Shown piece after piece: positions 8,870-17,722 of a stretch of 64,000 bases of DNA (within the stretch, counting starts at the first letter, position 1; every line of letters starts with the position of its first letter). The stretch is from Umezawaea tangerina (GTDB taxonomy: Bacteria; Actinomycetota; Actinomycetes; Mycobacteriales; Pseudonocardiaceae). Position numbers and translations under genes: made by a program. The DNA lies in NCBI RefSeq assembly GCF_003002815.1, contig NZ_PVTF01000001.1, positions 868,001-932,000 of the forward strand. Direction: 5' to 3'. The notes under the pieces were generated by a model. That model did no database searches, was not told the origin of the DNA, and saw only the letters and a program-made list of their open reading frames with translations.

Positions 8870-9108
8870 CAGACCTTCTCCCCTCGGGCGCGCAGCGACG
8901 CGACCACGGACTCGACGCCGCGGCGGTCCACGGTCCTGATGCCCTTCACCGACAGCGTCAGGACGACGTGGCGCCCTTCGGAGGGCAGCCAGTAGCGCCG
9001 CCGTTGCGTGTTGGGCAGCCAACGTCGGGACGTGCGGTGGTTCGAGTGCGAGACCTGCTTGCCGAACCCCGGCGCGCGGCCCGTCACCTGGCAGTGGCGC
9101 GAAGACAC
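8869..9108 (-). CDS. rpmB: 50S ribosomal protein L28, zinc-independent paralogue
   Basis: A protein of 79 aa with the L28 signature [20 protein letters not shown] and [10 protein letters not shown]. It keeps a single Cys instead of the zinc-binding set. GTG at 9108 follows an excellent SD (AAAGGAGG), stronger than those of neighbouring genes. It is the first gene of the operon and lies 46 bp from the divergent Mrf-type gene. Confidence 0.95.
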   Translation of the reverse strand: MSSRHCQVTGRAPGFGKQVSHSNHRTSRRWLPNTQRRRYWLPSEGRHVVLTLSVKGIRTVDRRGVESVVASLRARGEKV

Positions 9109-9119
9109 GGAACCTCCTT

Positions 9120-9145
9120 TGTAATGACATCCATTTCCATCTACA
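9120..9145. promoter_or_regulatory. candidate Zur operator in a divergent promoter
   Basis: An AT-rich imperfect palindrome starts TGTAATGAC and ends CCATCTACA, in the 46-bp gap between rpmB and the Mrf-type gene. Position, AT content and the gene families on both sides fit a Zur box, which represses C-minus ribosomal paralogues when zinc is plentiful. The match to a known Zur consensus is by eye only. Confidence 0.5.
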
Positions 9146-9154
9146 GTAACCCAC

Positions 9155-10228
9155 ATGAAAACCGTTGTCGTCATGGTGGCCGGGCTGGGCGAGCACCGGG
9201 TGGCCGAACGGGTGTGGCGCGCCCGCGAGGGTTCGGTGCTGGTCCGCCACGACCTGGGCCGCGTCGCGGACGGCGTGGTCCGGCGCTGGGTGGACGGTCG
9301 GCTGACCGTGCTGGAGCTCGCGCACGGCTGCGTCTCCTGCGCGCTGCGCCACGACCTGCTGCCGCTGCTGCGAGAGCTCGCGGGCCGGACGGTGGTGCTG
9401 CACCTCGACCCGGCGATCGAGCCCGAGGCGCTCTGCGTCGCGCTGCCGCCGGAGGAGGTGCACGTCGAGGCGGTGATCTCGGTGGTGGACCGGGAGACCT
9501 GGCTCGCCGACGCCACCGGCGAGGTCACGCTGGCCGAGCGCGGGTTCGGTGTCGGGGCCGGTGACGAGCGCACCGTGGCCCAGGTGGTCGTCGGCCACGT
9601 CGAGTTCGCCGACGCGCTGGTGCTGGCCGGCGACCCCGGCGACATCCGCACGCTGCCGGTGCTCGACCGGCTGGCGCCCGGCGTCCCGCGCCAGGAACTG
9701 TCCTCTGTGGACGTCGACGCGCTGACGGCCGCCGCCGGTGCCGGGCGGCTCCACGACGCGTTCGGCCCGTTGCTGCGCGGTGTCCCGCTGGAACCGGACG
9801 GCCGGGTGTCGGTCGTCCACTTCACCGACCGCCGCCCGTTCCACCCGCAACGGCTGCACGAGGCGCTCGACGTGCTGCTGGAGGGCGTCGTGCGCACCAG
9901 GGGGCGGCTGTGGGTGGCGACCAGGCCGGACACGGCGCTGTGGCTGGAGTCCGCGGGCGGCGGGCTGCGGATCGGCGACGCGGGCCCGTGGCTGGCCGCG
10001 GTCGAGGACTGGTCCGGGGTCGACCCCGAGCGCCGCACGATGGCGTCGCTGGACTGGGACCCGCGCTGCGGCGACCGCGGGCAGGAGATCGTCGTGATCG
10101 CCCACGAGGCCGCGCCCGACGAGATCGCCGCCGCGCTGCGGGCGGCGCTGCTGACCGACGAAGAGATCGAACAGGGCGACGGGCCGCTGCGCGCGCAGGA
10201 CCCGTTCGCCAGGGAAGAGGCATCGTGA
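9155..10228 (+). CDS. mrf: COG0523 (CobW-like) protein, Mrf type
   Basis: A protein of 357 aa of the COG0523 family. In mycobacteria the homologue Mrf, encoded in the C-minus ribosomal operon, recruits a hibernation factor to ribosomes under zinc depletion; the same gene context supports that role here. The usual P-loop is absent: the N-terminus [20 protein letters not shown] lacks the GxxGxGK[ST] lysine, so it may not be a normal GTPase. The family CxCC metal motif appears as GCVSCALR (CxxC). Its stop overlaps the GTG of the L31 gene. Confidence 0.85.
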   Translation: MKTVVVMVAGLGEHRVAERVWRAREGSVLVRHDLGRVADGVVRRWVDGRLTVLELAHGCVSCALRHDLLPLLRELAGRTVVLHLDPAIEPEALCVALPPEEVHVEAVISVVDRETWLADATGEVTLAERGFGVGAGDERTVAQVVVGHVEFADALVLAGDPGDIRTLPVLDRLAPGVPRQELSSVDVDALTAAAGAGRLHDAFGPLLRGVPLEPDGRVSVVHFTDRRPFHPQRLHEALDVLLEGVVRTRGRLWVATRPDTALWLESAGGGLRIGDAGPWLAAVEDWSGVDPERRTMASLDWDPRCGDRGQEIVVIAHEAAPDEIAAALRAALLTDEEIEQGDGPLRAQDPFAREEAS

Positions 10229-10329
10229 GACCGGGCATCCACCCCGACTACCACCCCGTGGTCTTCCAGGACTCCTCGACCGGCCGGGTCGAGAAGTTCA
10301 CCCGGCGCTACGGGAAGAGGGTGCGGTAG
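10225..10329 (+). CDS. rpmE: shortened L31 type B-like ribosomal protein (internal deletion)
   Basis: Only 34 aa. The first 20 residues ([19 protein letters not shown] after GTG) match the start of L31 type B, and the last 14 ([14 protein letters not shown]) match its C-terminus. The middle, about 50 residues in normal members of roughly 85 aa, is missing in frame. Start and stop are overlapped by the neighbouring genes, so the frame is preserved. It may be a deletion derivative without function, or a minimal L31. It is the second gene of the mrf-L31-L32 operon. Confidence 0.75.
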   Translation: MRPGIHPDYHPVVFQDSSTGRVEKFTRRYGKRVR

Positions 10330-10490
10330 TGGCCGTCCCCAAGCGCCGGACCTCCCGTTCGAACACCGGGCACCGGCGGGCGAGGTGGAAGGCGACCGCG
10401 CCCGACCTGGTCCCGGTGACCACTGTGGACGGTCGCCGGATCAGGGTGCCGCGCAGGTTGGTCGCGGCCTACCGGCGCGGCCTGCTCTGA
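10329..10490 (+). CDS. rpmF: 50S ribosomal protein L32, zinc-independent paralogue
   Basis: A protein of 53 aa: [20 protein letters not shown], then [20 protein letters not shown] and [13 protein letters not shown]. It has no cysteine. GTG at 10329 shares its G with the TAG of the shortened L31, so it is translationally coupled. It is the last gene of the zinc-starvation operon on the + strand. Confidence 0.93.
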   Translation: MAVPKRRTSRSNTGHRRARWKATAPDLVPVTTVDGRRIRVPRRLVAAYRRGLL

Positions 10491-10508
10491 GGACCGGGTG
10501 GTACCCCG

Positions 10509-11174
10509 TCAGCGGCGGGATGCCACCTGCCTCTGTGTCTCGCCGTCCGGCGAGTCGCGCCACTGCGCGAACGGCCGGTCGATCGTCCACCCCGTCCCGT
10601 CGTGGTCGAGCACGCGGGCCTCGCAGGTGTCCAGGTTGGACAGCGACTCGAACAGCTCCACGCTCCACGAGAACAGCCGTCGGCACAGCAGCCGGATGGT
10701 GAGCCCGTGCGAGACGACCAGCACGGTCTGCGGGTGGTCGGCCTCGGCGCGCATCCGCAGCTCCAGCTCCCCGAGGAACGCCGCCAGCCGGTCGTCCACG
10801 TCGGCGCCGGACTCCCCGTTGGGCAGCCGGAAGAAGAAGTGCCCGAACGCGTGCCGCTGGTGCTTGAGCACCTCCTGCTGCACCGGGTCCTGGAGGTTGC
10901 CCCAGTCCTGCTCGCGCAGCCGCGGCTCCGCGATCACCCGGTCCACCACGTCGCCGAGCTCCAGCCCGGCCAGCGTCCGGCGGGTCCGCAGGTAGGGGCT
11001 GACGTACACCGCCACCGGGCCGTCGCCGACCAGCCGCTTCACCTTGGCGCCCGCGGCTTGCGCCTGCCGTTCGCCGAGGGGGGTGAGGGGCAGCGAGTGG
11101 TCGGGGACCCGGCAGTACGCCGACTCGTCCACGTTGCCGAGGCTCTGGCCGTGTCGCAGGAGGATGATCCGCAC
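10509..11174 (-). CDS. histidine phosphatase family protein
   Basis: A protein of 221 aa with the phosphoglycerate-mutase-like RHG motif at the very start (MRIILLRHGQSLGNVD), where His accepts the phosphate. The second catalytic His is in VVSHGLTIRLL. No signal peptide is seen. The substrate cannot be read from the sequence. It converges on the ribosomal paralogue operon with only 18 bp between stops. Confidence 0.9.
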   Translation of the reverse strand: MRIILLRHGQSLGNVDESAYCRVPDHSLPLTPLGERQAQAAGAKVKRLVGDGPVAVYVSPYLRTRRTLAGLELGDVVDRVIAEPRLREQDWGNLQDPVQQEVLKHQRHAFGHFFFRLPNGESGADVDDRLAAFLGELELRMRAEADHPQTVLVVSHGLTIRLLCRRLFSWSVELFESLSNLDTCEARVLDHDGTGWTIDRPFAQWRDSPDGETQRQVASRR

Positions 11175-11265
11175 CCCACCATCTTGGGGGTAGGGCCGGG
11201 TGGGGCCTCCGGCGGACCGGAATCCGCTGTTACAGTCCGATGCGGAAATCGACAGGGAGTGTCAC

Positions 11266-11586
11266 ATGATCAAGTACATCGCCCTCTACCGGAAGCCCGC
11301 CGACGTGGCGGGCTTCGACGAGAAGTACTTCGCGACGCACCTCCCGATCGTGGGGAAAACCCCTGGTCTGCTGCGCGCCGAGGTGGCCAAGGTCGACCGC
11401 GTGCTGGTGCCGGGCTTCCTGGGCGACACCGACCTGCACCTCGTCGCGGAGATGTACTTCGAGTCCGCCGACGTGATGAGCGCCGCGTTCCAGTCGCCCG
11501 AGTGGCACGCCGCGGGCGCGAACCTGTCCGAGATCGGCGGCCTGGAGCTGGTCGCCATGTTCACCGCCGAGGTGGTCGCGGGATGA
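11266..11586 (+). CDS. EthD-type small protein
   Basis: A protein of 106 aa with an EthD/ferredoxin-like dimeric barrel fold, typified by YRKPADVAGFDEKYFATHLP near the start. Such proteins degrade or isomerise small metabolites or assist ether and polyketide degradation. ATG at 11266 has AGGGAG 6-7 nt upstream; a 22-codon 5' extension is rejected. Its TGA overlaps the ATG of a hydroxyacyl-CoA dehydrogenase gene, so the two are co-translated and may act in the same degradative step. Confidence 0.85.
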   Translation: MIKYIALYRKPADVAGFDEKYFATHLPIVGKTPGLLRAEVAKVDRVLVPGFLGDTDLHLVAEMYFESADVMSAAFQSPEWHAAGANLSEIGGLELVAMFTAEVVAG

Positions 11587-12413
11587 TCGCGGCGGTGATC
11601 GGCGGCGGCACGATGGGCGCGGGCATCGCGCACCTGCTGCTGGCGGGCGGGCACGACGTGACCGTGGCCGAGGCGGGCGCCGACCGCGCCGAGGTCGCGC
11701 TGGGGGCCGTGCGGAGGTCGTTGGGCAAGGCGGCCGGACGCGGCAGGCTGGCCGCCCCGCCCGAGGAGCTGCTGACCAGGCTCGTCGTGGTCGACGACCT
11801 GGCCGCGCTGCCGCCCGCCGCGGAGCTGGTGGTCGAGGCGGTGCCGGAGCGCGTCGACCTCAAGCGGACCGTCCTCGGCCAGGCCGCAAGCGTTTGCCCC
11901 ACGGCTGTGCTGGCCTCGAACACCTCCTCGCTGTCGATCACCGAGCTGGCCGAGGGCCTGCCCGGCGACCGCCTGGTCGGCATGCACTTCTTCAACCCCG
12001 TCCCCGTCCAGGAGCTCGTCGAGCTGGTCCACCACGCCGGCGTGGCGCCCGAGGTCGTGGCCAGGGTCCGCGGCTGGGCCGAGGCGCTGGGCAAGACCGT
12101 GATCGAGGTCCGCGACTCGCCCGGCTTCGCCACCTCGCGGCTCGGCGTCGCGGTCGGCATGGAGGCCATCCGGATGCTGGAGGAGGGCGTGGCCGCCGCC
12201 GAGGACGTCGACACCGGCATGCGGCTGGGCTACGGCTGGCCGATGGGACCGCTCAGGCTGACCGACCTGGTGGGCCTGGACGTGCGGCTGGCCATCGCCG
12301 AGCACCTGGCCGCGGAGCTGGGGCCGCGCTTCGAGCCGCCCGCGCTGCTGCGCGACAAGGTCGCCAGGGGTGAACTGGGGCGCAAGTCCGGTCAGGGGTT
12401 CTTCACCTGGTAG
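11583..12413 (+). CDS. 3-hydroxyacyl-CoA dehydrogenase family protein
   Basis: A protein of 276 aa. The N-terminal Rossmann domain opens with AAVIGGGTMGAGIAHLLLAG (NAD binding). SNTSSLSITELA and the catalytic His in MHFFNPVPV follow; the C-terminal helical domain has GRKSGQGFFTW at its end. It oxidises 3-hydroxyacyl-CoA with NAD in fatty or aromatic acid breakdown (Hbd/PaaH type). ATG at 11583 overlaps the stop of the EthD gene. Confidence 0.92.
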   Translation: MIAAVIGGGTMGAGIAHLLLAGGHDVTVAEAGADRAEVALGAVRRSLGKAAGRGRLAAPPEELLTRLVVVDDLAALPPAAELVVEAVPERVDLKRTVLGQAASVCPTAVLASNTSSLSITELAEGLPGDRLVGMHFFNPVPVQELVELVHHAGVAPEVVARVRGWAEALGKTVIEVRDSPGFATSRLGVAVGMEAIRMLEEGVAAAEDVDTGMRLGYGWPMGPLRLTDLVGLDVRLAIAEHLAAELGPRFEPPALLRDKVARGELGRKSGQGFFTW

Positions 12414-12423
12414 GCAGGTGCGC

Positions 12424-13575
12424 GTGGAGATCAGGGAGTACACCGAGGCCGACCGCGACACCGTCTTCCGGATGCGCAAGCTCGCCTTCGCGGGCTCGGC
12501 GCCGCCACCGGACCGGCTCGTCACGCCCGGTCGCACCGGTCTGCTGGCCGAGGACCACGGGCAGCCGCTCGGCTCGCTGATGGTCAACGACTTCGCCCAG
12601 TACTTCGGCGGCCGCGCGGTGCCCATGGGCGGCGTCAGCGCCGTCGTGGTCGACCCGCACGCCCGCGGCCGGGGCGTCGCCTCCACCCTGCTCGACACCG
12701 CGCTGCGCACGATGCGCGAGCGGGGCCAGGCGCTCTCGGTGCTGTACCCGACCGTGCCCGCGCTGTACCGGGGGTTCGGCTGGGAGCGCGCGGGCGTCCA
12801 CGAACGGGTCGACTTCACGATGGACCGGCTGCTGATGTCGCCCAGGGCGCCGCGCGGGCTCGCCACCCGCCGGGCGACCGAGGCCGACCTGGCCGACGCG
12901 CACGCCTGCTACACCGCGTTCGCGGCCACCGCGGACGGCATGCTCGACCGGCACGCGCCCGCGTTCGCCTGGGAGAAGCTGCTCGACCTCGACGTGATGA
13001 CCCTCGTGCACGACGACGAGGGCGCCCTGCGCGGCTACCTCACCGCCGAACGCGAACGCGAGCGGCTCAAGGTCGACGACCTGGTCGGCCTCGACCCGGC
13101 CGCCCAGCTCACCCTGCTGGCCGAGCTGACGTCGTGGGCGGGGGTGCTGGGCAAGGTGTCGCTGCGGATCGCCGACCCGGCGTTCACCGACCTGCTCACC
13201 GCGCAGGCCATCCACAACGACGTGAAGACCTCGCAGTGGATGATGCGCGTCGTCGACCTGCCCGCCGCCGTCGCCGCCCGCGGCTGGCCGAACGCCGAGG
13301 GGATGCGGCCCGCCGCGGTGGACCTCGACGTCGTGGACGGGCACGCCCCGTGGCACGCGGGTCCGCGGCGCCTGGTCGTGGACGACGACGGCGTGCGGGT
13401 CGAGCCGGGCGGGACGGGCGCGGTGCGGGTGCACGCCCGCGCGCTCGGGCCGTGGTTCTCCGGCGTGCAGAGCACCCGCGCGCTGCGCCGCGCCGGGCTG
13501 CTGGAGGGCGACGCGCCGCTGCTGGACCGGCTCGCGGCCGCCCCCGGCACCCCGCGCCTGGCCGACTTCTTCTAG
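12424..13575 (+). CDS. Eis-like GNAT acetyltransferase with SCP2-type C-terminus
   Basis: A protein of about 383 aa. The first GNAT domain has the acetyl-CoA loop VVVDPHARGRGVASTLL (about 75-91), followed by a second degenerate GNAT part and a sterol-carrier-like C-terminal region. The chain ends in LADFF with a free Phe; in Eis the C-terminal carboxylate is part of the active site. Eis proteins acetylate amines of aminoglycosides and peptides. GTG at 12424 or 12418 are both possible; 10 bp separate it from the dehydrogenase. Confidence 0.87.
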   Translation: MEIREYTEADRDTVFRMRKLAFAGSAPPPDRLVTPGRTGLLAEDHGQPLGSLMVNDFAQYFGGRAVPMGGVSAVVVDPHARGRGVASTLLDTALRTMRERGQALSVLYPTVPALYRGFGWERAGVHERVDFTMDRLLMSPRAPRGLATRRATEADLADAHACYTAFAATADGMLDRHAPAFAWEKLLDLDVMTLVHDDEGALRGYLTAERERERLKVDDLVGLDPAAQLTLLAELTSWAGVLGKVSLRIADPAFTDLLTAQAIHNDVKTSQWMMRVVDLPAAVAARGWPNAEGMRPAAVDLDVVDGHAPWHAGPRRLVVDDDGVRVEPGGTGAVRVHARALGPWFSGVQSTRALRRAGLLEGDAPLLDRLAAAPGTPRLADFF

Positions 13576-13595
13576 CGCACCTACGCTGGCCGGTC

Positions 13596-14207
13596 GTGCT
13601 CCTCGTCATCCTGGAACTGGTCGGCATCGCCGTGTTCGCGGCCTCCGGCGCCCTCGCCGCGGTCCGCGCCCGGCTCGACGTGTTCGGGGTGACCGTGCTG
13701 GCGCTGGCGACCGCGCTCGGCGGCGGCGTGATCCGCGACGTGCTGCTCGGCGTGCACCCGCCGACCAGCCTGACCAAGTGGCCGTACCTGCTGGTCCCGG
13801 CGCTGACCGGGCTGCTGGTGTTCTCGTTCCACCCGCAGGTCGCGAGGCTGCGCCGGGCCGTGCAGCTGCTGGACGCGATCGGGCTCGGGCTGTTCGTCAC
13901 CGGCGGCACGTCCACCGCGCTGGCGTTGGGCGCCCCGCCGTACACGGCGTGCCTGATCGGCATGACCACGGGCATCGGCGGGGGAGCGATGCGGGACGTG
14001 CTGCTGCGGGAGATCCCGCTCGTGCTGCGCCGCGAGATCTACGCCGTGGCGGCGCTGCTCGGCTGCCTGGTGGTCGCGGGCGGCAGCGTGCTGGGCCTGC
14101 CGGAGGGGCCGGTGGCGCTGGCGGGGTCGGCGTTGGTGGTGGCCGTGCGGCTGCTGGCGCTGTGGCGGCGGTGGAACGCCCCCGTCGCCCACGGCCTGGA
14201 CGCCTAA
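13596..14207 (+). CDS. TRIC-type cation channel family protein (YadS/UPF0126)
   Basis: A protein of 203 aa, almost entirely hydrophobic, with about seven TM helices. Two family repeats are visible: ALGGGVIRDVLLG and IGGGAMRDVLLREIP, the Gly-rich kinks of TRIC channels. Expected role is a homotrimeric monovalent cation channel in the inner membrane. GTG at 13596 is chosen because it begins the first TM helix; an upstream frame overlaps the Eis-like gene. Confidence 0.88.
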   Translation: MLLVILELVGIAVFAASGALAAVRARLDVFGVTVLALATALGGGVIRDVLLGVHPPTSLTKWPYLLVPALTGLLVFSFHPQVARLRRAVQLLDAIGLGLFVTGGTSTALALGAPPYTACLIGMTTGIGGGAMRDVLLREIPLVLRREIYAVAALLGCLVVAGGSVLGLPEGPVALAGSALVVAVRLLALWRRWNAPVAHGLDA

Positions 14208-14240
14208 CTCACGAGTAGTTCACATCCTTTGTTGGGTCCC

Positions 14241-14260
14241 TTCTCAGGCGCCTCTCAGGA
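14241..14260 (+). promoter_or_regulatory. direct repeat resembling an MprA box
   Basis: The sequence TTCTCAGGCGCCTCTCAGGA, 21 bp before the response regulator ATG, holds two TCTCAGG units 11 bp apart. MprA-type regulators bind loosely conserved direct repeats and autoregulate, so this is a probable site for the adjacent regulator. Confidence 0.5.
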
Positions 14261-14281
14261 CGAGGGACAAGACTGACCCCC

Positions 14282-14977
14282 ATGCGCATCCTTGTTGTCG
14301 ACGACGACCGGGCCGTGCGTGAGTCGCTACGCCGCTCACTGCAGTTCAACGGCTACCAGGTGGACACTGCCGGCGACGGCCAGCAGGCGCTCGAGTCGGT
14401 GACGTCGGCCCGACCGGACGCGATGGTCCTGGACGTGATGATGCCCAGGCTCGACGGGCTCGAGGTGTGCCGCAGGCTGCGCAGCACCGGCGACGACCTG
14501 CCGATCCTGGTGCTGACGGCCCGCGACGCGGTGTCGGACCGGGTGTCCGGGCTGGACGCGGGCGCCGACGACTACCTGCCCAAGCCGTTCGCGCTGGAGG
14601 AGCTGCTGGCGCGGCTCCGTGCGCTGCTCCGCCGCGCCTCCAACGAGCAGGAGGAGTCCGAACGGGCCCGCTCGACGCTCAAGTTCGCCGACCTGGAGCT
14701 CGACCCCGGCACCCGCGACGTGCGCCGCGGTGAACGCCCCATCAGCCTCACCCGCACCGAGTTCGCCCTCCTGGAGCTGTTCCTCGCGCACCCCAAGCAG
14801 GTGCTGACCCGCGGCCGGATCCTGGAGGACGTCTGGGGCTACGACTTCCCGACCTCCGGCAACGCGCTGGAGGTCTACGTCGGCTACCTGCGGCGCAAGA
14901 CCGAGCTGGAGGGCGAGTCCCGGCTCCTGCACACGGTGCGCGGCGTCGGCTACGTGCTGCGGGAGACGCCTCCGTGA
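14282..14977 (+). CDS. OmpR-family response regulator, MprA-like
   Basis: A protein of 231 aa. The receiver has [12 protein letters not shown] and the phospho-acceptor Asp in [13 protein letters not shown]; the Thr and Lys switch residues are in LVLTARD and LPKPF. The C-terminal winged helix ends [20 protein letters not shown], then GVGYVL. In mycobacteria MprAB responds to envelope stress and controls pepD and sigma factors. Its TGA overlaps the GTG of the sensor kinase gene. A direct repeat upstream suggests autoregulation. Confidence 0.92.
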   Translation: MRILVVDDDRAVRESLRRSLQFNGYQVDTAGDGQQALESVTSARPDAMVLDVMMPRLDGLEVCRRLRSTGDDLPILVLTARDAVSDRVSGLDAGADDYLPKPFALEELLARLRALLRRASNEQEESERARSTLKFADLELDPGTRDVRRGERPISLTRTEFALLELFLAHPKQVLTRGRILEDVWGYDFPTSGNALEVYVGYLRRKTELEGESRLLHTVRGVGYVLRETPP

Positions 14978-16380
14978 TCACCCGTCCAGCGCGGGACGAC
15001 CTGCTCGTGACCGGGAGGTTCCAGCGGGTCTCGCTGCGGGCCAGGGTGACGCTCCTGGCGGCGTTCTGCGTCGCGGGGGTCGTGGCGATGGTGTCGCTGG
15101 GCGCCTACATGACGGTGAGCCAGAACCTGTACACCCAGCTGGACGAGACGCTCCGGCAGCGGGTCACCGACGCGATCGCCACCCCGTCCGTGCAGGGCAC
15201 GCAGGACGTCCAGTCGTTCCCCGGCGCCTTCCTGGTGGCCGGGGACATCCGCATCGGGCTGCTCGACGACTCCGGCCGGATCCTGTACGCCAAGGGCGCC
15301 ACGCCGCCGCCCACCAACAGCCTCGACCTGGAGGTCGCCAAGGGCGAGCGGGACGAGAACATCTGGACCGACGACCGCACCGAGTTCCGGGTCATCTCGA
15401 AGAAGTACGGGCTCGGCCAGGCGATGGTCATCGCCCAGTCCATGAAGCCGTTGCGCGGCACCCTGGGCAAGCTCAACGTCGTCCTGTTCGTGATCAGCGG
15501 CCTGGGCGTGCTGATCGCCGCGGGCGCCGGGACCGCCGTCGCCCGCACCGGCCTGCGCCCCGTGCAGCGGCTGACCGAGGCCACCGAACGGGTCGCCATG
15601 ACCGGTGACCTCAGACCGATACCCGTGACCGGCGACGACGAGCTGGCGAGGCTGACGCAGAGGTTCAACGCCATGTTGGGGGCCGTGGCGGAGTCCCAGG
15701 AGAGGCAGCGGCGGCTGGTGGCCGACGCCGGGCACGAGCTGCGCACCCCGCTGACGTCCATGCGGACCAACCTGGAGCTGCTGCTCGCCTCCGAGCGCCC
15801 CAACGCCCCCACGCTGTCCGAAGTGGACAAGGCCGAGATCAACGACGACGTGCGCGCCCAGCTCGACGAGCTCACCACCCTGATCGGGGACCTGGTGGAG
15901 CTCGCCCGCGAGGACGCCCCGCAGGTCGTGCAGGAACCGGTGGACCTCGTCGAGGTCGTCGAACGGGCGCTGGACCGCGCCCGCAGGCGGGCCGTCACGC
16001 ACGTCAAGTTCGACGTCCGGCTCCAGCCGTGGTCCCTGCTCGGCGACTCGAACTCGCTGGAGCGGGCGGTGCTGAACCTGCTCGACAACGCGGTGAAGTT
16101 CAGCCCCGACGACGGCGTGGTGCGGCTGGAGCTGCGCCAGCTCGGCGACGGCAGCGCCGTGGTCGAGGTCGCCGACTCCGGGCCGGGCATCGCCGACGCC
16201 GACATGCCCCACGTGTTCGAGCGCTTCTACCGCTCGTCGGAGGCCAGGACCCTGCCGGGCTCGGGTCTGGGGCTCGCGATCGTGAAGCAGGCCGCGGAAC
16301 GGCACGGCGGCATGGCCTACACGGGCCGCGCCCCCGAGGGCGGGGCGCTGTTCGCGATCCGCCTGCCGGGCAGGCCGTAG
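14974..16380 (+). CDS. sensor histidine kinase, MprB-like
   Basis: A membrane kinase of 468 aa. TM1 is at about 25-48, an extracytoplasmic sensor of about 110 aa follows, TM2 is at about 170-190, then HAMP, the phospho-accepting H-box [18 protein letters not shown]-box [12 protein letters not shown]1 DSGPGIAD and G2 [10 protein letters not shown]. It phosphorylates the adjacent MprA-like regulator. GTG at 14974 overlaps the regulator stop. Confidence 0.93.
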   Translation: MITRPARDDLLVTGRFQRVSLRARVTLLAAFCVAGVVAMVSLGAYMTVSQNLYTQLDETLRQRVTDAIATPSVQGTQDVQSFPGAFLVAGDIRIGLLDDSGRILYAKGATPPPTNSLDLEVAKGERDENIWTDDRTEFRVISKKYGLGQAMVIAQSMKPLRGTLGKLNVVLFVISGLGVLIAAGAGTAVARTGLRPVQRLTEATERVAMTGDLRPIPVTGDDELARLTQRFNAMLGAVAESQERQRRLVADAGHELRTPLTSMRTNLELLLASERPNAPTLSEVDKAEINDDVRAQLDELTTLIGDLVELAREDAPQVVQEPVDLVEVVERALDRARRRAVTHVKFDVRLQPWSLLGDSNSLERAVLNLLDNAVKFSPDDGVVRLELRQLGDGSAVVEVADSGPGIADADMPHVFERFYRSSEARTLPGSGLGLAIVKQAAERHGGMAYTGRAPEGGALFAIRLPGRP

Positions 16381-16381
16381 G

Positions 16382-17719
16382 TCAGCTCGCGACGAAGTGC
16401 CGGGGGACCGCCGCGCCCAGCAGGGCGCGGGTGGTCTCCAGGGCCCAGTCGTCGAGCTTGTCCAGCCCGTCTGAGGCGCCCCGCAGGCCGCCGAAGCGCG
16501 AGACGTGCTCGGCCCACTCCTCGCGGCGTTCCACGTCGGGCCGGGTGATGAGGCAGTCGGGGTCGTTGACCCAGAACCGGCCGTGCTGGAAGGCGCGGGA
16601 GACGCCGTTGAGCACCGCTCCCCGTTGCGACGGCTGGGAGAGGTCGCCGTCGGCGGGCGCGTGGACGGGGGCGATGTCCGGGCTGACGCGCATGGCGTCG
16701 ACCAGGCCGATCGACGGCAGCTGCGGGGCTCCGCAGCCGAGCAGGTAGGAGTCGCCGACGCAGTCCCGGATCAGCTCCACGCCCCGGCGGTAGGCCTCGA
16801 TCGGCGTGACGTCCTCGTGCCTGCGGCCGGGGAGCGCGCCCGCGTAGATGAAGTCGATCTTGTGGAAGTCGATGCCCCAGCCCTGGAACGCGGTGAAGAC
16901 CTCGCGCAGGTACTCGACGGCGCCGGGATGCGTGGTGTCCAGGGCGAAGAGGTCCTGGCCCCAGTTGGCGCCCGCGCTGGTGGGACCGCCGTCGTCGTCG
17001 CGGACGAGCCAGTCGGGGTGCTCGGCGAAGGTCCGCGACCGGCTGCCCACCAGGAAGGGCGCGGTCCAGATCCCGGCGCGGCGGCCGTGGTCGGTGATGC
17101 GCCGGAACAGCCCCGGCACGTCGGCGAACCGGCCGGACGGCACCAGCCAGTCGCCGATCTCCTGCTGGTAGCCGTCGTCGACCTGCACCACGTCGACCGG
17201 CAGCTCCAGCTCCGCCATCAGCCCGAGGTTGAGGTCCACGTCGGCCTCGGTCACCCCGGTGAAGTACTGGTACCAGGAGCACCACGTGGTGGGCGCGGGT
17301 CGCGGCGCGGTCAGGCCGAGGTCGGCGACGACCTGGTCCGCCCACCGCGCGTAGGAGCCCTGGACCCCGCCGGGACCGTCGTCGAGGCGGACCACCACGT
17401 CGCCGTCCGCCCGGACGACCACGCGTCCGTCCACGTAGGACGCCTCGATCGTGGGCACGGTCGCCGTCGGGTCGGCCGCCGCGATGACGGTGACCGGGCC
17501 GCCGTCGCGCGGGTCGACGGCCAGCAGGCCCTCGCCGCGGAACACGCCGGTCGTCGGGTCCGCGTCACCGCGGTAGCAGACGATCCGGTGCGTCCCGTGG
17601 ATCCAGCGGTGCGGGCGTTCGCCGATCCGGTACCGGGTCGAGGGCGACCAGGACTGCCAGCCCTGCTCGTGGACCTCCGCGGTGTCGGGGTCGACGCTGA
17701 TCTCGGCAACCGTGCGCAC
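16382..17719 (-). CDS. GH36-type alpha-galactosidase
   Basis: A protein of 445 aa, shorter than classical GH36 enzymes of about 700 aa, with a reduced N-terminal beta domain and a (beta/alpha)8 core. The nucleophile Asp is in GIDFHKIDFIYAG; the proton donor is probably the Asp in MRVSPDIAP. TTWCSWYQYF and VDVVQVDDGYQ are further GH36/GH31-clan signatures. It lacks a signal peptide, so it probably cleaves imported alpha-galactosides such as melibiose or raffinose. It follows the ABC permeases by 3 bp. Confidence 0.87.
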   Translation of the reverse strand: MRTVAEISVDPDTAEVHEQGWQSWSPSTRYRIGERPHRWIHGTHRIVCYRGDADPTTGVFRGEGLLAVDPRDGGPVTVIAAADPTATVPTIEASYVDGRVVVRADGDVVVRLDDGPGGVQGSYARWADQVVADLGLTAPRPAPTTWCSWYQYFTGVTEADVDLNLGLMAELELPVDVVQVDDGYQQEIGDWLVPSGRFADVPGLFRRITDHGRRAGIWTAPFLVGSRSRTFAEHPDWLVRDDDGGPTSAGANWGQDLFALDTTHPGAVEYLREVFTAFQGWGIDFHKIDFIYAGALPGRRHEDVTPIEAYRRGVELIRDCVGDSYLLGCGAPQLPSIGLVDAMRVSPDIAPVHAPADGDLSQPSQRGAVLNGVSRAFQHGRFWVNDPDCLITRPDVERREEWAEHVSRFGGLRGASDGLDKLDDWALETTRALLGAAVPRHFVAS

Positions 17720-17722
17720 GTG

